A stretch of 64,000 nucleotides of DNA from Nocardia cyriacigeorgica (GCF_005863245.1 NZ_VBUT01000009.1:124001-188000); one strand, 5' to 3'; shown: positions 8,934-18,077, counted from the stretch's first letter. Notes: generated by a model from the letters alone, not told the origin. A program made the numbers and translations.

Positions 8934-9629
8934 GTGACCGACACCCTCGGCCATGCGAAGCCACGAGAACACAGCACCGGAGACCTGTCAGCGGCGACGA
9001 AACTGCTGCTGGCGGGCGGCGTCATCGGACCGCTGCTCAATATTGTCGTCATCCACGTGCTCGGGGCCATACGACCCGACTACAACCCGTGGGTCGTACC
9101 CGACAGCAACCTCGAATTGGGCCCCGGCGGGTGGATGCAGATCACCAACTACGTCGTCACCGGAATGCTCCTGCTCGCTTTCGCCGTCGGGGCGAGGCGG
9201 GTGATCCGTACCGGACGCGGGTCCACCTGGGGTCCCATCCTGCTCGGCATCTATGGCTTCACCTTCTTCGCCATCGGGCCCATCCTTCCTGATCCGTCGC
9301 TCGGCTACCCGCCCGGTGAGCCGGAAGTGCTCACGGTTCACGGCGCTGTTCACTCCCTCCTCGGCCTGGTCCAGTTCACGTCGCTGCCTGCGGCTTGCTT
9401 CGTGCTGGCGCGGCGCGGCCAACTCGGAAACCGGGGCTGGTACTGGTATTCGGTCGCTACCGGCCTGCTGGTACCCATCTCGTATGTCGTATTCGCCCTC
9501 ATCGCCAAATTGGCCGAGGGCGGACCAGCGGGGCTCGTCGAACGGATCGGGATCGTCGTAGCCGGAATGTGGGTGGTTCTGCTGGCGATCCGCCTGCTGC
9601 GGGGGTCCGTCCCGCGCATGCCGGTCTGA
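8934..9629 (+). CDS. DUF998 family membrane protein
   Basis: This 231-aa protein has about six hydrophobic segments (for example LLLAGGVIGPLLNIVVIHVL, YVVTGMLLLAFAVGA, ILLGIYGFTFFAIGPIL, VVAGMWVVLLAIRLL) and the DUF998 pattern, including the PNLELG-like loop after TM1 and a central GYPPGEPE loop. Function is unknown. The start is GTG 8934 with GAGGA upstream. It is probably regulated by the adjacent AraC gene (inference). Confidence 0.82.
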   Translation: MTDTLGHAKPREHSTGDLSAATKLLLAGGVIGPLLNIVVIHVLGAIRPDYNPWVVPDSNLELGPGGWMQITNYVVTGMLLLAFAVGARRVIRTGRGSTWGPILLGIYGFTFFAIGPILPDPSLGYPPGEPEVLTVHGAVHSLLGLVQFTSLPAACFVLARRGQLGNRGWYWYSVATGLLVPISYVVFALIAKLAEGGPAGLVERIGIVVAGMWVVLLAIRLLRGSVPRMPV

Positions 9630-9746
9630 TTGCAGGTTCGGTCAGATCCCAGGCCTCTGGCCGCCAACCGAGGTCGCCGCGAGGCGAGCGCTCACACAGA
9701 GCGCTCGCCCACCGGTGGTTTTCGCCGGGTACTCGACAGCGGGCGA

Positions 9747-11141
9747 CTACCGCACCAGCGGCCGATGCCGATCGGTGAACCGCTGTTCGAAGCCGGCGAT
9801 GTAGGAACCGGGCGCGATCGAGGACGACGACTGTTCCAGCACACCGTCGTCGGCGACATAGAAAATCGCGCGACCGATCGATATCTCGCCCTCGGGTGCG
9901 GGCACGTACACCATCCAGCCCATGCTGAGGCGGTGGGCGGTCAGCTCGGACAGCGGGTATCCGGTGGTATCGAGGCCGTTGGTGACGATGTGGTCGCGGA
10001 CGCGGGCGATGGCGGCGGCTTCCGGAAGTTGGTCGGGCAGGGTCGAGACGACGCCGGCGAGGCCGAGTTGGTAGAGCGCGCCGTCGATGTCGAAGCGGGT
10101 GTCGTCGAAGACGGCGGTGAGGGTTTCGCGGGCCACGACACCGGCTTCGGCGGCGGCTACCAGGGTCTCCGCGTGGTCGAGGAGCTCCTTGCCGGGAGCG
10201 TCGTCGACCAGGCCCGCGACGATCCGCGCGACGATATCGGCCGTCCACATCCCGGGCACGGCGGTGGCGCACTGCTCCGCCGACGGTGACTCGCCGCGAT
10301 ACCAGCGCCCGCCCTCCCACCAATAGCAGAACGACAGCAGCCCCGACGACGCCCGCGCGTTCAACACCGGATTCGCCACCCACTCCGGGGCACCGGCATA
10401 CAACCGGGGCAGCGGCGCGTCACCGTTGTAGGCCGCGTCGAGCGCCGGAGCGTTCCACACCCCACCCGACAGGACGGCACGTCCCCCCGGAAGCACATGC
10501 AGCGTCGACCCGCCCCGCGCCGACCCTTCGAACACCCCGGTCCACGGCAGCATGCGCGGCCCCCACGCCGATCCCGCCGCGACGAACGCCGCGCTCAACG
10601 TCGCCCACCGCGCCCACATCACCGGAAACGGCGGAAACTCGTTGTCCGCGAGCACCGCCCACACTTGTGCGGCGCGATCGTTGCGCGCCTGCTCGGCCGC
10701 TTGCTGCGGCGTCCGCTGCTGACGATCGGCGTGCAACATATAGGCCGCCAACCACACCGGGACGTTCTCGCGCGGATAGGCGACCAGATCGGCGCGATAG
10801 GCCTCCGGTTCGAACATCTGCTCCGGCGGGAACGGGTCGGCGCCGTAGTCGTAGTCGACGGTCACCGAACCGGCATCAGCGAGCGTCAGCAGCAGCCGCC
10901 ACCACGGACCGTGTTCGGATTCTGTTGCCGCCGTCCGCAACTGCCGCACGAGCGCGAGAACCTGCTCCGGCGGCTGCACCGCCACCCGCTGCTCGCCGAC
11001 GGAATAGACGAGGTGGGCGATATCGCCGCGCACCGTCACGGCGAATTCGGCATCCAGGCGATGCCAACCTGCGGGACCGAGTGTCGTCAACGCACGGGAG
11101 AGCGGGTGCTCGGCGGTGAGGCCGTTGTGTTGCTCGGTCAT
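9747..11141 (-). CDS. immunity-like protein with YezG/DUF600-like and YrhB/Imm35-like domains
   Basis: This is the last gene of the giant-toxin operon, 464 aa, starting 36 nt after the preceding stop with a clear GAGGAA site 6 nt before ATG 11141. Residues ~10-125 resemble the YezG/DUF600 immunity family (WHRLDAEFAVTVRGD, then WWRLLLTLADAGSVTVDYDYG). The last ~90 residues (TAHRLSMGWMVYVPAPEG, GRAIFYVADDGVLEQSSSS) resemble the YrhB/Imm35 immunity fold. Both families occur next to polymorphic toxins. The middle (150-330) is unassigned. No signal peptide is seen, so it is presumably cytoplasmic, protecting the producer from one or more activities of the upstream giants (inference). Family matches are from motif memory, not a search. 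Confidence 0.7.
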   Translation of the reverse strand: MTEQHNGLTAEHPLSRALTTLGPAGWHRLDAEFAVTVRGDIAHLVYSVGEQRVAVQPPEQVLALVRQLRTAATESEHGPWWRLLLTLADAGSVTVDYDYGADPFPPEQMFEPEAYRADLVAYPRENVPVWLAAYMLHADRQQRTPQQAAEQARNDRAAQVWAVLADNEFPPFPVMWARWATLSAAFVAAGSAWGPRMLPWTGVFEGSARGGSTLHVLPGGRAVLSGGVWNAPALDAAYNGDAPLPRLYAGAPEWVANPVLNARASSGLLSFCYWWEGGRWYRGESPSAEQCATAVPGMWTADIVARIVAGLVDDAPGKELLDHAETLVAAAEAGVVARETLTAVFDDTRFDIDGALYQLGLAGVVSTLPDQLPEAAAIARVRDHIVTNGLDTTGYPLSELTAHRLSMGWMVYVPAPEGEISIGRAIFYVADDGVLEQSSSSIAPGSYIAGFEQRFTDRHRPLVR

Positions 11142-11177
11142 TCAGTATTCCTCATGATGGATTTCGGTTGTGTGGAG

Positions 11178-14100
11178 CTAGCGTTCGGGCCGGTACTCGT
11201 GCGCCCATGGTGATCCCCACCAGGATTCGAACAAGGGCAGATGAGCACCGTTGGGGGTGATCATCGCTTCTACCGCCAGCCGCGCGGAATCGCCGTCGCT
11301 GCTGAAGCCGAGCAACGACTTGGCGAGGTGGATATTCCGATCCATCTCGGCATCGTTGATCAGGTACTCGGCGGTGAACTGAGCGGTCGAGTTCCCGTTC
11401 TGCGCCGGGCTACACGATCCGATGATGAGCGGACGGTACTCGTCCTGGGCGAGCAGATTCATGAACTGAGCATTATTGGTGAGCAGACGGCCGTACTCCA
11501 CACCTCCGACGAACACGTCCTGCCACGCATCACCGACGCGAATTTGGAGCAAGTAGACGTCGGCGATGGCGTGCGTGATCACGATGAACGGAGCTTTGCC
11601 GGTCGCATGTAGTTCCCGTTGCCACACAGCGGGCTCGGGCGACGCGATGGTGTACCTGAACGGCGGACCGCCGGGCCGCTGGTACATCGTGTAGATGTGT
11701 TCGAGGTCGCGATGGGGTCGGCCGGCCCAGTGCGCGAACCCGTCGTCACGGTCGTGGCTCGACGGCAGAAACACGACATCGTCGTGCCCGTATTCGTTGC
11801 GCAAGGTCAGCGTACGCACATCGTTCGGGTCGATCTCGATATCGCGTCCGGTCGAAAGATCCTTGCCGAGGATGGGAAGTTGTGAACCCCGCCTCGATGG
11901 GTGTGGCGCCGCCACATCGGGCAGCTCTGGCCGCGCGGTCACCACCAACCCAGAAGGGGCATGAGCGACTGATTCCGCGGTAGTAGATGTGCTGCTCGAC
12001 GGCGGTAGGACTTTTCCCGGCGTGGTATCGGTCGGCTCGATGCGGATTATCCTTCGGTCCAGCGCCGCCAGCACCGCTGGAATCCGCCCGTGGACGCCGA
12101 GCTTGTCGAAGAGACGAGCCAGCCGATCTTGCAGGACAGTGCGGTCTATCCGCAGACGCGCGGCAACCGCCGAGTTCGACAGGCCGCGGGCGAGCAAGCC
12201 GAGGATCTCGACTTCGTCATCAGCGAACTCGAGGTAGTTGCGCGGAGCCGATTCCGTCGTACCGTCGCCGAGACGCAGCGTTCCCTGGTTCCACACCCGC
12301 ACGACCGACTCGATCGTGCTGTGTGTTCCGAGCTTCTCTTCGATGGCAGCGAGGCGCCGGCGCACGGTACTCACCGAAGCGCCGATCTGGCTGCCGGCCT
12401 CCGACAATGAGCGCCCGTCGGCGATCAGGGAAAGAAGATAGACCTCGTCGGCGTCGAGCTCGAGCAGGCGCTGGTCGCGGGCCGGCTCCGGGGGAGTCCG
12501 TGGCTGCTCGTCCTCGTGCGCGGCATGGCTGGTGGCAGTCGATTCGATTTGTCCCGCACGTACATAGTCTCGCAGCGTGTCTCGCCGCGCACGAGCGACG
12601 TCCGGCGTCACCACACTGTTTGGCGGGTTCCCCAGATTCGCGACTGTGGTGCTGTGCCCGAATACGGATATCAGGTAGCCCTCTCGCACGAGCGCGCGGT
12701 ACACATTCGAAACGACGGTCCCGGAGACACGCAGGTACGAAGCGAGCGCCTTGGCCGCTGGGAGTTTCTGGCCGCCGACGAGCCTGCCGGTGTCGACTGC
12801 CCGGCGCAGCCCTGATGTGAGGGTGATGTGCCATGTGGTCTGGGCAGCTTTATCGATCAGGCGCTCCGGAGAGGCGTCACCGGAGAGCGCGGCGACAACT
12901 TCCGCCGGAGTGAGTGACGGGTTGGGCGTGAGCGCGCCGGTAACTGTAGGCCAGTTCTCCTCGTTGGTCACGGTCGCACCGCGGTTGGTGAGTTCGAGGT
13001 AGCCTTCTTCGGCGAGTTGGCGGTAGGCGCGGGCGACGGTGTCTTTCGAGATGCCGAGGTGGGCGGCGAGTTTGGGTGCAGGTGTGAGTAGCTGTCCAAG
13101 GGTGAGCTCGCCCGCGTGGAGGGTGCGGCGCAGGCCGGTCGCGAGGGCCTCATGCCAGTTGTGTTGTGCTGCCTGCTGTTCGAGGGAAGACCCCGGTGTG
13201 GTGACCTCGATCGTCGCCACCATCTTCGCCGGCGTCATTGCCGGGGCGGGAGCAAGCGAATCGGGCGATTTCGGCCAACTCTGCTCGTTGGTCACGGTGG
13301 CACCGCGGTTGGTGAGTTCGAGGTAGCCTTCTTCGGCGAGTTGGCGGTAGGCGCGGGCGACGGTGTCTTTCGAGATGCCGAGGTGGGCGGCGAGTTCGGG
13401 GGCTGGTGTGAAGAGCTGACCTGGAGTGAGCTCGCGCGCGTGAAGGGCGCGGCGCAAACCGGCGGTGAGGGCTTGGCGCCAGTTACTTTGTGCCGCCTGC
13501 TGTGCGAGTGCGTCCGATGCCGTCGTGCCAGACAAAGCCCTGACCAGCTCTGTGGGAGAAATAGACGCTACCTGCGATGGCGGCGACGTCTGGATCGGTG
13601 GAGGAGAGTCGGGAAGCCCAGTGGGTGTGGTCGCCTCGCCGACAGTTGGGGTGGTCGCCGGGATTTCGAGTCGACCCGGCGGGTCTGGCCAGTTGTCACT
13701 GCTGGTGACCAACGGGCCGAAGGGCGCGTTCGACATCAAGTAGCCTTCGCGGACCAGCGTGGAGTAGACCCGCTCCACGGTGCCAGGCGCGATGCTCAGG
13801 TGTCGGGCGAGCCTCCCGCTAGCTGGTAGACGCCTTCCGTCGGCGAACAGTCCCTCGTGAATCACTCGGCGTACCCCGATAGTCAGGAGGTTCCGCCAGC
13901 CGTATCGACGGCCCCAGACGGGGAGATCATCTGCTCCCAGGGCAGTCGAGATGGCGGCGGACAACTCCCGCGCGGTGAGTTCGAACGTTGCCCGCATCGA
14001 CTCCTCGATAATGAGGCGTTCCGGTATCTGCGTGAGGTTTATCGAGGCTCGGAACAGGTGCAGAGTCGCGAGCTCTCCGGTCGGGTGTAAGAGACTGCGA

Positions 14101-17100
14101 TACTGTGCTGGATGCGCCTGGGCAAGGTTGTGGAGGCGCTCCCGGAGCATGTCTCGGGGGAGTGATCGAAATGCTTGCCCGTACTTTCCGTCGCGATGAT
14201 GTTCCAGGAGCGCGTCGAGCACGCGACGGCGAATCTTCTCGAGCTGGACGTAGTCCTCGGTGGTACGCCCGACGATAATGGCGAGCTCCCGGCCGATGTG
14301 TTCAGCACGGGTACCACGCAGCTCGCGTGCGGCGACGCTGAAACTCGCGTCGGCGATTTCCTCTGCCAACTGCCGCTGCTGGGCTGGGTCGAGCTCGATG
14401 ACACCGCGCTCCACCAGCTTGCCGACAGCACCCCTGACCCGTTCGAAGACCTGGTTGCCGAACCGATCACGCAATGGGCGGGGCCCGGTGACGGGAGAGG
14501 GCGGGTCCTGTCCGCCTCTGGCTGCACCTCCGCCGTCGGCGTGGACTGTACCGAATCCGCGGAATTGCTCTCGTTGCTGATGGCGCAGGCTCCGCCAGTC
14601 ATCGGCGTGGTGATCGATGTCGGTGGCCCGAGGCTCCACGCTCGCGCCGCGCAGGGGCCGGCCGGTCGGCGTGGTGGGTACGCCTGGGACGTGTCGAGGT
14701 CCAGACGGCGAGCCGCTGTCGGTCTCGAGGCGTGTCGACGGGTCCTGCGCGATTCGCGCGTGCACGAGTTGCTCGATGTGGGCGCTGATGATGCGCTGTG
14801 CCTCCTCGGCGTCTGCGCCGAAGAACCGGTGCGCGGTTCGTGCCTCTGCCATGGCCTCCGGCACGTTGATTCGGCCGTCCGGGCGCAAACTGTACCCGCT
14901 CAGGGCGAGTCGAAGTGCGGCGAGAATCGCGGCGTCCGGCTCGTTGGCAGTGCCGTCGCCTGCGAACAGTGCGACCAGCTGTGGTGTCAGCGCTTCCCAG
15001 ACGCGCTCCAGCGCAGCCTTCCAAGCGCCGGGCGGTGCGTCGAAAACCTCCTGGATGAAGAATTGCAGGACGTGGCCGAGCTCATGCGCCACGGTGGTGC
15101 GAACGGGCTCGTCGTGAATACGGGAGAAGAACCGGTTGGTGGTGGCCGCGTTGATGAATTTGCGGGCTTCGGTCCGATTGAGTGCCCATTGTTCGCTGAG
15201 CCGCATCTCGCTCGCGCCACTTCGTCGACGCGCGGTGTTTCCGTGGGTGAACGGGTTGGCGATAGGGATAACCGATATGCGGGCCAGCCCGGTGACGCTT
15301 CCGAATTCGTCGACATGGTGCTGGATTTCGGCGATCACATCATCGAGGAAATCGGCGTCGAGGTCGACCATGTCGAATCCGACGAACTCGATTCCGAACC
15401 TTGATTCCGCCTCACTGATCTTCTGCACGCGATGCCGATGCTCCGCTTCTTCCTCCGGTGTGGCCGGAGGCCGCAGCGCGGCGTCGATGCTGAAATCCCA
15501 GGTACGCGCGGTATCGACGAGCAGATCGTGAAGTACATGATGCGCCTCGCTGATACGTGGCGTCGCACTTGTCGTCGCCGCTCGGTGGATATTGATGAAC
15601 GAGTGCTTCACCGCGGTGCCGGCATAGAGGTGGCCGTTGTCGTCCAGCATGCCGGGACCGAACTGTTCCTTCAACCATTCGGTGAAGCCGTCGTCGGTGT
15701 GATCACCGTGTCGTTCTCGGTATGCGCGCAGCAGGGTGGAAGTCGCTTGTGCGACGGCTCGCCATCGTCCGGCAAGCAGCAGCACCTCCGCAAAGCCATC
15801 TACTACGGCGTTCATCATCGAGTAGATGAATCCGTCGGGGTCTTCGCCCTCGAGATCCGGCAACGTGATCTTCATTCGTGCCGACGGCACTTCTCGGCCC
15901 TTGATGTCGGGTTTCACTTCGACCCGGACGCGTCGCTCGTTTTTGCTGAGGACGACATCGGCCTCGCGGAAGGAGACCGGATAGCGGCCGAGCAGCTTGT
16001 CCATTGTCCATGCGAGTGCCATGGACTGCGCCTGCGTGAGTAGCTCGAACCCTTCGATCCGTAGGTTGTGCAGCCGGAGGAGTTCGTTCGCCATATCGGC
16101 CGGCGTCCCCTGCGCTTGGTCGGGCACGTGGAGGAGTTGGGGTGGTTTCGGTCCACCGCCGCCGTCATGGTCGAATTCCGCGAGCCGCTCGACAGCACGC
16201 TGCCCGCGCCGGGGCGCTGGTCCCCGGTCCCAGGGCGAACGACCTCGACCGTCGAGCGGGACATCGGGGTCCGGGACGCCCATGGTCCCGATGGGCACCG
16301 TGGTTTCGGCTGCGGCTGCCCGGCCTTCCCGTTGGCGGGGCACGGTGGCCGCGGCGACGATCAGTCCGTCACCGACAGTGAAGCGGCCGGAGATCTCCGT
16401 GACAGGTGGGCCCGAGTCGATGGACGTGTCGGCGGGCATGTGTGCGTGGAAGGCGCCGGGGCTGTCCAGATCGAACACCACCTGAACATGCTGGAGGTGT
16501 GGCCAGCGCCCGGTCAGCGGAAACCATGCGCGCCTGGCGCTTTCCTTGGCCGCCAGCAACACCCGATCCCACCACACCTCATCGCGATGGCCTTTTCGCT
16601 GCAACCAACGGCGCTCGGCTGGAACGGAGATCTCGGCGAGCGTGTCCGCGGGCAGCCGTTCATTGTGCTCGGCATGCAGTCCGATCGATCGGAAGTCGCG
16701 TGCATCGGCTACGGCGGCGGCGCTGTAGGCATCGTTCTGCGTCACCCCGCCGACCACCCCGTCCGGCCACAGTGGCCGGCCGGCAGGCCCTGTCGATATG
16801 GGGCCGCTTGCAAGGCCGAGACTCCGTAACGCCTCGTCGGCGCTGCGGCGCACGGCCGCTACCGGCGAGACGGGAGCATTGCCGCCTACGATCTCTGCGG
16901 TATGCACCCCCTGCGGCACCAGGCCTGCGACGATGGTGTCCTGCCGCTGGGGCCGCGGCTCGCCCGCAACCGAAGCATCCGTCCCCGGGAGCGGCGGGGC
17001 TCCGGTGGCGTGCGGGGCTACTTCGATGGGTGCGAACGGAATTCCCTGGTCGTCCTCGTCAACCAGGGGCGTGGGAGGGGGGAGCTCAGGAGATTGTGCC

Positions 17101-18077
17101 GCGCGTTCGCCTGGCGCGGCCGGTGCATGGCCCAGCGCCGCGGCGAGCTCGGCAGACACCGTGCCCGTTCCGGGTCCCGCTGCATCCCCGGTGGCGCCGG
17201 CGGTCGTGCCACCCAGGCGAGCGTTCTTGGCCGCTACCCGTCTCGCGAGGTAGGCGGCCATGATCTCCTGTCCCTCGCTCGCCATATGCCATCGGCTCGC
17301 GGTATGTGCCTCGGGGAAGGCTTCCAGCGGATTGAGGTTGGCGAGGTTCTTTTCGTCCAGATAATCGTGAAAGCTGTATCCGCTGAACTCGCTCACCAAT
17401 TCGTTCAGATAGGAGAGGAACGCAGTGCGATGCTCGGCGAGATCGTGGTCGAAGTAGTTTTCGACGAATATCTGTGCGATCTCCTCTGCGTCCCTGGACT
17501 GATATTCTTCGGTCGACGTCTCCTCGGCCGCGCGAGCATCCAACTGATTCAGAAAGTCCTGAAGGTGGCCCGGTGCGTAGTTCTCGAAGTATCTTCGGGC
17601 AAAGTCTCGCATCACCATCGACCAGTCGGCGTCTGCCTGGATGAAGGCTGCTTCCGGCCTGTCGTCGTACCCGTGCGCATACATTTGCATGGCGTGGCCG
17701 AGCTCATGGGTCACGATCCGCACTGGCTTGTCGCGGGGGCCGCTGAAGTGGCCTCGATCAACCATATCTTCCACGAAGGAACGGGTGAGCTCCCCGTTTA
17801 TCGTGTAGCGCTCGCTGTACGTTATAGATATGCCGTCCGGAGCTTGTTCCGTCTCGCCGAGGCGATCATCATTCCAGTAGGGTTCCGCGCCCATATCGAC
17901 GACGCCGAAATCTCCGAACTGTGCACGGTGGTATCGGTATTCGTCGGTTACCTCCCGGATTCGTTGCAGGGTCACGTCTTTCATGTCGAAACGGGACAGG
18001 TCCAGGCCGAGCTCCTGCTCCGACTCGCGGAGGTAGGCTCTCCTCTCCTCTTGGATGCGCTGCTCGGCGTCGGTCAT
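11178..18077 (-). CDS. second giant toxin-like mosaic protein, 2,299 aa
   Basis: It starts at ATG 18077, overlapping the stop of the 11,158-aa gene as ATGA, with GAGGAGG 14 nt upstream. Domain order: HELGH metallopeptidase (H124/H128, acidic pair E198-E199); linker; degenerate PptT/EntD-type phosphopantetheinyl transferase (~378-583); second HELGH metallopeptidase (H998/H1002, E1074 in VPEAMAEA); helical region; four GntR helix-turn-helix domains (~1377-1818); two LuxR-type helix-turn-helix domains (~1867-2014); C-terminal His/Cys domain (H2169, C2222). There is no signal peptide, so export would have to depend on the operon's WXG100 partners (inference). The frame is open 12 codons further up (18113), but the ATGA junction is the more likely start. 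An alternative is one polypeptide with the giant by frameshift, which seems less likely. Confidence 0.85.
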   Translation of the reverse strand: MTDAEQRIQEERRAYLRESEQELGLDLSRFDMKDVTLQRIREVTDEYRYHRAQFGDFGVVDMGAEPYWNDDRLGETEQAPDGISITYSERYTINGELTRSFVEDMVDRGHFSGPRDKPVRIVTHELGHAMQMYAHGYDDRPEAAFIQADADWSMVMRDFARRYFENYAPGHLQDFLNQLDARAAEETSTEEYQSRDAEEIAQIFVENYFDHDLAEHRTAFLSYLNELVSEFSGYSFHDYLDEKNLANLNPLEAFPEAHTASRWHMASEGQEIMAAYLARRVAAKNARLGGTTAGATGDAAGPGTGTVSAELAAALGHAPAAPGERAAQSPELPPPTPLVDEDDQGIPFAPIEVAPHATGAPPLPGTDASVAGEPRPQRQDTIVAGLVPQGVHTAEIVGGNAPVSPVAAVRRSADEALRSLGLASGPISTGPAGRPLWPDGVVGGVTQNDAYSAAAVADARDFRSIGLHAEHNERLPADTLAEISVPAERRWLQRKGHRDEVWWDRVLLAAKESARRAWFPLTGRWPHLQHVQVVFDLDSPGAFHAHMPADTSIDSGPPVTEISGRFTVGDGLIVAAATVPRQREGRAAAAETTVPIGTMGVPDPDVPLDGRGRSPWDRGPAPRRGQRAVERLAEFDHDGGGGPKPPQLLHVPDQAQGTPADMANELLRLHNLRIEGFELLTQAQSMALAWTMDKLLGRYPVSFREADVVLSKNERRVRVEVKPDIKGREVPSARMKITLPDLEGEDPDGFIYSMMNAVVDGFAEVLLLAGRWRAVAQATSTLLRAYRERHGDHTDDGFTEWLKEQFGPGMLDDNGHLYAGTAVKHSFINIHRAATTSATPRISEAHHVLHDLLVDTARTWDFSIDAALRPPATPEEEAEHRHRVQKISEAESRFGIEFVGFDMVDLDADFLDDVIAEIQHHVDEFGSVTGLARISVIPIANPFTHGNTARRRSGASEMRLSEQWALNRTEARKFINAATTNRFFSRIHDEPVRTTVAHELGHVLQFFIQEVFDAPPGAWKAALERVWEALTPQLVALFAGDGTANEPDAAILAALRLALSGYSLRPDGRINVPEAMAEARTAHRFFGADAEEAQRIISAHIEQLVHARIAQDPSTRLETDSGSPSGPRHVPGVPTTPTGRPLRGASVEPRATDIDHHADDWRSLRHQQREQFRGFGTVHADGGGAARGGQDPPSPVTGPRPLRDRFGNQVFERVRGAVGKLVERGVIELDPAQQRQLAEEIADASFSVAARELRGTRAEHIGRELAIIVGRTTEDYVQLEKIRRRVLDALLEHHRDGKYGQAFRSLPRDMLRERLHNLAQAHPAQYRSLLHPTGELATLHLFRASINLTQIPERLIIEESMRATFELTARELSAAISTALGADDLPVWGRRYGWRNLLTIGVRRVIHEGLFADGRRLPASGRLARHLSIAPGTVERVYSTLVREGYLMSNAPFGPLVTSSDNWPDPPGRLEIPATTPTVGEATTPTGLPDSPPPIQTSPPSQVASISPTELVRALSGTTASDALAQQAAQSNWRQALTAGLRRALHARELTPGQLFTPAPELAAHLGISKDTVARAYRQLAEEGYLELTNRGATVTNEQSWPKSPDSLAPAPAMTPAKMVATIEVTTPGSSLEQQAAQHNWHEALATGLRRTLHAGELTLGQLLTPAPKLAAHLGISKDTVARAYRQLAEEGYLELTNRGATVTNEENWPTVTGALTPNPSLTPAEVVAALSGDASPERLIDKAAQTTWHITLTSGLRRAVDTGRLVGGQKLPAAKALASYLRVSGTVVSNVYRALVREGYLISVFGHSTTVANLGNPPNSVVTPDVARARRDTLRDYVRAGQIESTATSHAAHEDEQPRTPPEPARDQRLLELDADEVYLLSLIADGRSLSEAGSQIGASVSTVRRRLAAIEEKLGTHSTIESVVRVWNQGTLRLGDGTTESAPRNYLEFADDEVEILGLLARGLSNSAVAARLRIDRTVLQDRLARLFDKLGVHGRIPAVLAALDRRIIRIEPTDTTPGKVLPPSSSTSTTAESVAHAPSGLVVTARPELPDVAAPHPSRRGSQLPILGKDLSTGRDIEIDPNDVRTLTLRNEYGHDDVVFLPSSHDRDDGFAHWAGRPHRDLEHIYTMYQRPGGPPFRYTIASPEPAVWQRELHATGKAPFIVITHAIADVYLLQIRVGDAWQDVFVGGVEYGRLLTNNAQFMNLLAQDEYRPLIIGSCSPAQNGNSTAQFTAEYLINDAEMDRNIHLAKSLLGFSSDGDSARLAVEAMITPNGAHLPLFESWWGSPWAHEYRPER
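11181..11890 (-). other. C-terminal His/Cys domain (2,299-aa protein)
   Basis: APFIVITHAIADVYLLQI places His2169 after a strand. LIIGSCSPAQ places Cys2222 after another, 53 residues later. The His-then-Cys order after hydrophobic strands resembles clan CD (caspase-like) peptidases and the lonely-Cys ends of giant actinobacterial proteins. Assignment is tentative. Confidence 0.4.
12035..12480 (-). other. two LuxR-type HTH domains (2,299-aa protein)
   Basis: LLELDADEVYLLSLIADGRS with VSTVRRRLAAIEEKLGTHST, then LEFADDEVEILGLLARGLSN with VAARLRIDRTVLQDRLARLF. Both keep the LuxR helix pattern and the trailing AV-type helix, though they are more diverged than the four in the giant. Confidence 0.75.
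12620..13950 (-). other. four GntR-type HTH domains (2,299-aa protein)
   Basis: Each copy reads like W...L..GLRRA.(H/D)...L..G..LP.(A)..LA..L.(I/V)S..TV...YR.L..EGYL. Copies start near 13945, 13490, 13167 and 12845. The middle two share AAHLGISKDTVARAYRQLAE exactly. Confidence 0.9.
12960..13396. repeat. near-identical GntR-encoding direct duplication
   Basis: Positions 12960-13072 and 13284-13396 (113 nt each, offset 324 nt = 108 codons) differ at one position that I can see. They encode the recognition helix and wing of the second and third GntR copies. The offset keeps frame, indicating a recent in-frame tandem duplication. Confidence 0.9.
14760..15480 (-). other. HELGH metallopeptidase domain 2 (2,299-aa protein)
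   Basis: VRTTVAHELGHVLQFF gives H998 and H1002. INVPEAMAEARTAHRF provides Glu1074. It is paralogous to the N-terminal domain of the same protein, with the shared opening FGIEFVGFDMVDLD versus LGLDLSRFDMKDVT. Confidence 0.72.
16325..16945 (-). other. degenerate PptT/EntD-type 4'-phosphopantetheinyl transferase domain
   Basis: Residues ~378-583 follow PptT closely: ADEALRSLG, GRPLWPDGVVGGVTQ, FRSIGLHAEHNERLP, ISVPAERRWL, VWWDRVLLAAKESARRAWFP, and GRFTVGDGLIVAAATV. The GSLTH His is Gln447, and the magnesium-binding Asp of GIDAE is His468 (GLHAE). Lys511-Glu512 of the KE motif remain. Transfer activity is therefore unlikely. Confidence 0.8.
17280..18077 (-). other. HELGH metallopeptidase domain 1 (2,299-aa protein)
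   Basis: VRIVTHELGHAMQMYAHG gives zinc ligands H124 and H128. DAEEIAQIFVENYFD, about 70 residues later, supplies the acidic ligand (E198 or E199), as in gluzincin toxins of lethal-factor type. It looks intact. Confidence 0.72.

Noticed and set aside
7392..8972. 526-aa minus-strand open frame
   Set aside because: Antisense to the two AraC-family genes, with no domain resemblance.
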